A stretch of 64,000 nucleotides of DNA from Beroe forskalii (lineage: Eukaryota; Ctenophora; Nuda; Beroida; Beroidae). The notes beneath the pieces were generated by a model. That model did not search any database and had not been told where the DNA came from. It saw nothing but the letters and a program-made list of their open reading frames with translations. Positions 59,231 to 64,000 of the stretch are shown here, piece after piece; positions within the stretch are counted from its first letter, which is position 1; every line of letters begins with the position of its first letter. Both the position numbers and the translations under genes were made by a program. The stretch lies in assembly GCA_011033025.1 (NCBI GenBank), contig WFMF01000078.1, positions 373,001 to 437,000 of the forward strand. Direction: 5' to 3'.

Positions 59231-61618
59231 CTTAATAGCAATTTTACAGAATTTTGCACGGTGGAACCATGATGAGAGTATATAGTGGAAAGTGATAACG
59301 GGACCAACGGTTGTGTTCACACTTTAACGATGGGAATTTTTCCCATTACCGAAATTACAAAAATGGAAACGGTTAACCACGACTCGGGTTGTGAGTGTGT
59401 TCAATATTCATATTTTGTTCGTTTGTCTGTTTGTCCACTTCAGTCAGTCAATCTTAGAGACATCCTTGAGCCGAGACCCATGGGTGAAATGAAGTAGGTT
59501 GTTCAGTTAGTGAAAAACTTGTCTTGTACATAATACAAAATGCGACACACCAATTCTATTTGGCGACTTTTTGGATGTCACTGACTTATATGTTCTAATG
59601 TAAGTCTATGGATGAAGCATCAGGCCTTAGTCCCAAATCCTTAAACCTTTGTATGACAATAAATCCTCAGACCATTGATTTCAAGTGATGTTACTAAATT
59701 ATCATGTCATACAAGTTACAATTCTATATATTATGTTGTTGGTATTTACCATCATATTTTTGTCGAGGAATATTTGACCCCAAGTGGTGGACCAGGTGGT
59801 CCCAAGGGGTGCTATGAAGCAAATAGCCACTGCATCCTTTCTCCAGCCACGATAACTGGTCTGCCACTCAGGGTGCATCTGTATTTGAAACTGACTAGCT
59901 CTGCAGGTAATAATGTAGGTATCATTAGAACATTACAAACAGATGCAACAAAAGGATGCTAGAGTTACTAGTCAGTTTCACAAAAGGCCTGAATTGCCTC
60001 ACAAGGCTCCAAACTACATAGAAAAACTCTTAAACAGCTGTGTAACTCATACTGTATGATACTCACTCAGTATGCTGAAATGATAGTATTAATGGTAACA
60101 TTTATGCCTCGTAGATCACAACTGCTTTGAAGAGAATTCTATACCATTTTGTTTTTGGCTTGCTTTTCTGACCCAGTAACATGGGTCAACAAATGATTAC
60201 GTCTGATGTTATGAACTACTATAAAGTTAATGAGACCACTATTTAACACAATGAACTAGTAATTGATAGAATCTTCTTTTTTCCTGCAAAAATGGTCAGC
60301 AAAGCGTGCTACATGAGTATATAATAAATGGTCTCTAATATCAATATAGTGATGTCTATAATAGTATAATGATTTGCATACTAGGTATTCAATGCAGATG
60401 ATAAAATATAATGAACTGTAATTAAAATCTTAGTTCAAATCACAAGTATTTTGATTCGGACGTCAAAAATCATTTGTGTTTGTGTGTGTGTTTGAAATGT
60501 GATTTGTATTAATGGAGATCAAAATAAACTCTTTGTTTTCATAAACTCTTTGTTTTCATATTATAGAGATTGTACGAGACATATTGCCTTTGGATGGCAA
60601 CTATATGAGTTTCTCGAAATAGAATAATCAAGACAACCTGATTAATAGATAATAGATAAGCATATACAATATATAAAGTTATAATTAATATTCTCTGAAA
60701 TCCTGTCAGATTCAAACACATTAAATAATAATTTCATCTATAGGTAATTATCATGATTTCATCATATAATAAATTAACAAATGAATAGTTTTATAATCAA
60801 CAAGTTTTCAAGCAATAAAGAATTGTTTTCATTAAAGTTAGTAATTAGTTATTAAACTGTACCTAATTCATAACCTCTATTTACTCAAATAGCAAGTAAA
60901 ATTTCCAAATCAATAAAATGTAATAATCCAACGAATTAAATGTGTTTTCAATAATTTACTAATTCAGAGAGCTGTGGGGTTGATTCATATGGTTATCAAA
61001 ACTGATTGTGAAAGATATTTTCTGGTGACTAATCCACTGTTATCAATTATTGCAATCTTGATTCTTGGCATTACCACCCAAACATTTTACATGATTACTT
61101 AATTATGGCGTGAGAAGGCCCACATCTCTCATAACTTAATATAACAGACAATTTAATAGCAACAAATTCAACTCAATTCAAAAACAAACAAGAAAAAGTA
61201 GGTAACAACTAACAAACACATTTACATCCAATTTAGATCCAATGACTATGCAATAAGATGAACAAAATGTGAAGAATAATGATCAGATAAAATATACCAT
61301 TTTACAAATTAATAGTGATACATTAATAATCAGCCAGTTTTTTGTCATCTTTGGCAGCTTGCAGCAGTGCTTGGTGATGTCAACTGGCTGGCAGATTACT
61401 AATACACAAAGTATAGATATAATTTGTTGAATTGGAAGTAGAGGTATAACACATTGAAACTTCAACAATGATATCTTAATATCTTCAATCCATCAAGCAC
61501 TTATAACAGTTAAATACTAAGTCATGTCAGTTATAAGTAAAGTACTTGCATATTTGTTCAGTATTAGATGCCATGTAAGATTCATGTTTATCAAGATCAT
61601 TAAGTGCAACATACATTC
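59231..61618. other. AT-rich intergenic DNA
   Basis: No gene supported. A 17-bp unit (AAACTCTTTGTTTTCAT) is doubled at about 60528-60559, and a short GT run lies near 60480. Confidence 0.4.
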
Positions 61619-61624
61619 TTTATT
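61619..61624 (-). terminator. Poly(A) signal of the MANSC-protein gene
   Basis: AATAAA on the minus strand about 171 bp after the stop codon at 61795. Placement is right for a 3' UTR. Confidence 0.45.
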
Positions 61625-61794
61625 AGTATTTTCACACTGCTACTATTGAGTCTATGATCTAGAAAACCCTCTGTAGTCTGTGACCCTAAAATAAATGTTC
61701 AGACCTAGTCAAGTTCAAATTCTAGTCCATTTGATCTTAGCATCAACTTCGAGTTAGCAATACTGTCATTCAGTGATGACAACAATCTGGACTT

Positions 61795-62859
61795 TCAATG
61801 GTCCATATCATTCATGAGAAAGTCTATCCTGTTGTATCTCCTCCTGGGGGACCACTCAACACACTTCATAGTAATTATTGCAATGACAATGATGAACACC
61901 ACACACCCAACAACCAGAAGAGCAATGGCAGTCCCTTTTGAAACCAAATGGGATGTACTGAAAAGAAACAAATAAATTTATCAATTAATGAAGACTACTC
62001 TGCTCATTGGAAATTCAGTGGCCTAGTCACATGACTAAAATTTCTGTTGGTTAACTAGAAATGCATCATAAATAGCATTTTAAGAATTAAAAAATATGCA
62101 GGTCTTGGTTTTTGACAGCACATGAACTGTTCAAATTTTCAAGTTCATGGGTTCTTCAGGTAATGCACAAAGTTTAAGTCAATTGATATGACCAGCCAAT
62201 TTACAATGAGTCTAGTATACTAGAGTAGTACTAGGAAATATAGTTTATCAACTAACACTAGTTGTTTAGTTGATTATAGAACTTTGAAGGATCCCTCAAT
62301 GAAATAAGTAAAGGCATACCTTTTATTATGAAAGATATCATCTGAATCTTCTTCCTGTACTTGAACTTCATTGAAGTTCTCTTCATCTGAAATATTCATC
62401 AATGATCAATGAACTTATCAATATTAATCAATGAATGAATGAATGTAATATAAGATATCTCACTTGCCAGCAAGCTTTCTACAACTTCAAATATAATGTT
62501 TTACAGCACAAAAATTAAAATAATCACATGTAATCATTTGTAAATAACTTATGTCAAAATTCAGTATATAACATTAGCAAGGATATAAATATGTCAAAAT
62601 CATGTAATCAGACTACCATTAAGTCTTTTTTCTAGTACAATGGAATCTTGTTTTGGTACAGTTTCACAGCTTAGTGGACAGTGGTATAAAGTACATTCCA
62701 GAGTTCCAAATACTGCCATGTCACAATTATTATCACAACAACAGCTTCTACACTCATCTTCAGATTGAGCAGTGAAATTTGACAAAACTTTAGAATTGTC
62801 ATTATTCTGGATGATTTTATTGGCATAGAAACCATTAATCTCTGACAATCTTGTGATTC
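61795..62859 (-). CDS. MANSC-domain single-pass membrane protein, last three exons (5' partial)
   Basis: Exons on the minus strand: 62859-62617, 62386-62320, 61957-61795. Junctions join in phase (GAT and AGT split codons) with acceptors CAACAG, TTTCAG and TTTCAG and donors GTAGTC (weak) and GTATGC. The first visible exon encodes SEDECRSCCCDNNCDMAVFG, then ECTLYHCPLSCE, which matches the cysteine spacing of MANSC domains such as the one at the N-terminus of KIAA0319-type proteins. The next exon is a short acidic spacer (EENFNEVQVQEEDSDD). The last has a hydrophobic span GTAIALLVVGCVVFIIVIAI, then a short basic cytoplasmic tail WSPRRRYNR. The visible exon begins in phase 1, so an upstream exon (signal peptide and probably the first domain cysteine) must exist; I did not find it before the window ends. 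A small type I surface protein is inferred. Confidence 0.7.
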
Positions 62860-63219
62860 CTGTTGAGTAGAACTAAATAATAAAAGAGCTGCAAGCCATT
62901 GCCACACATGTACCATGCTTCTGCTGAAAGTATGACAGTACAAAAGTATTATAAGATAAATTGCAGGCCTTAAATACTTAATAGGCCCTTAAGGACAAAT
63001 CTGACTTCCAATTATCTTCCAAATGGCCAGTTATAAAAAAAAGGCTGACTAACTGACAAATACAGTTATGAAATACATACATCTGTATGAAATTTGTGTC
63101 TTGATATTGCATATATTGATCTAAATCATGAGATTGGAATCATATTAGGCAATGCTATGATAAGCAATCAATATCAACACATAAAGGACTTTTTTCATAA
63201 CATGTATTTGCAAGGCTTA
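62860..63219. other. Presumed 5' intron of the MANSC-protein gene
   Basis: An ATG-led frame (MVHVWQWLAALLLFSS) lies on the minus strand at about 62917-62870, just upstream of the splice acceptor. It looks like a signal peptide but is out of frame with the domain exon, so it is probably the pyrimidine-rich intron end. Confidence 0.35.
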
Positions 63220-63370
63220 GGTGGTTTCATCGTTCCGCGTCGATCAAATGGACTGATCAAATGAACAACGCGCATAATACACTTTTACGAAAACTTCCGC
63301 GCAAAAAGCGATTATGTGCGTTTTTCATTTGATCAGTTCATTTGATCGACGCGGAATGATGCAGGTGCCT
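63220..63370. mobile_element. TA-flanked MITE (TTCCGCGTCGATCAAATG)
   Basis: Strong inner inverted repeat, TTCCGCGTCGATCAAATGGA against the complement of TTCCGCGTCGATCAAATGAA, with weaker outer ends and TA on both sides (63218-63219, 63371-63372). About 151 bp. Confidence 0.7.
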
Positions 63371-64000
63371 TATCTTCAACTCTTTATCTTGAACCCAACA
63401 TTGCTCTAGGATTCAATTCTTATATTAACGAAGTGAAGTGCTAGGTGAGGACATCTGAGGGGTTTGTCACCCTCTAAACAGCATATGATAAAACTCATGG
63501 AGTACAAAATATAAGCATAAGTGATCGTTTTGAAGTGTCAAATACTTATCATATAACATATAAAGATACAATATACACAACAAGTGTCAAATACAATTGA
63601 GTTCAAATAGAAATAGAAATAGAAATAGAAATAAATTATGGTATTAAACCATCACGCTTCCTTTCATTATATCAAAACATTAGCTTCCACTAAAAAACAC
63701 ACTTTTTAACCCAGGTGTCCAATTATTCAATTTTCAAGAACATTTAAAAATCAAATAACAGAATTGTTTGAAGTGATTGATCATTGATGCAGTGAAACAC
63801 AAATCTCAAAAATGATATCAAACCCACACACTATGTATACCACTAATCGACTGTCAGTTTTGAAATTAAATATTTCTTCTTCAGGATCTCCACATAGTGT
63901 AACACAACATTCTCAGTTAGTTAATTTAATATGTGTTGTGTTGTAAGTTTAAATAACAGAATTTTTGAATTAAAAAGAAATCTTTCTTCAAGACATCAAT
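63371..64000. other. AT-rich end of window with a (TAGAAA)n microsatellite
   Basis: ATAGAAATAGAAATAGAAAT at about 63608-63633. A first exon for the MANSC-protein gene was sought here and not found. Confidence 0.5.

Noticed and set aside
62671-62943. Signal-peptide-like frame just before the MANSC exon
   Set aside because: It is out of frame with the cysteine domain and ends in a pyrimidine-rich stretch before an AG that serves as the acceptor; more likely intron.

Overview
The window is nuclear DNA of an animal, most likely a marine invertebrate. The evidence is GT-AG introns with phase-consistent exons, an NSUN7-type gene of the NOL1/NOP2/Sun family, a MANSC-domain membrane protein, a LINE remnant, and many miniature inverted-repeat transposable elements (MITEs) with TA target-site duplications. 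I cannot name a phylum from the sequence alone. Most of the DNA is AT-rich, non-coding and repeat-laden. I can support four host genes.

Layout. 1-7.2 kb: a partial copy of an interspersed repeat (element A), a double-hairpin element, a 16-bp tandem array, and a small four-exon minus-strand gene built from a reused phase-2 exon (6173-7156). 7.4-11.4 kb: the 3' end of an L1/Tx1-like LINE, split by a TA-flanked MITE, then a second element A copy. 14.7-16.1 kb: a single-exon gene for a 398-residue secreted, charged, internally duplicated protein. 20.0-32.5 kb: a 15-exon NSUN7-like gene on the plus strand. All 15 exons join in phase (2568 nt). The cysteine expected in methyltransferase motif VI is missing. 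Its large third intron holds a MITE and a 3.7-kb element with long terminal inverted repeats (LTIR), which itself contains a reverse-transcriptase fragment.

32.5-43.7 kb: MITEs, a 27-bp minisatellite whose unit reads as Gly-X-Y triplets, a MITE split by a third element A copy, a CCAAT-rich tract, 16-bp minisatellite arrays and a 163-bp satellite. 43.7-49.8 kb: stretches with inflated homopolymers that look like bad consensus, partly a garbled copy of sequence found clean at 53.3-54.1 kb. 49.8-55.1 kb: a second large 16-bp array and a second copy of its flank, then a ~150-bp satellite. 55.1-58.6 kb: a second LTIR copy carrying a nested 928-bp MITE. 58.6-64 kb: quieter AT-rich DNA with the 3' exons of a minus-strand MANSC transmembrane protein (61795-62859), whose 5' exon is not in view.

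The genes do not form a pathway. The main biological interest is the iterated-exon gene, the duplicated secreted helical protein, the NSUN7 protein with an altered active site and direct repeats at two of its introns, and several nested insertions whose empty sites can be read from paralogous copies.
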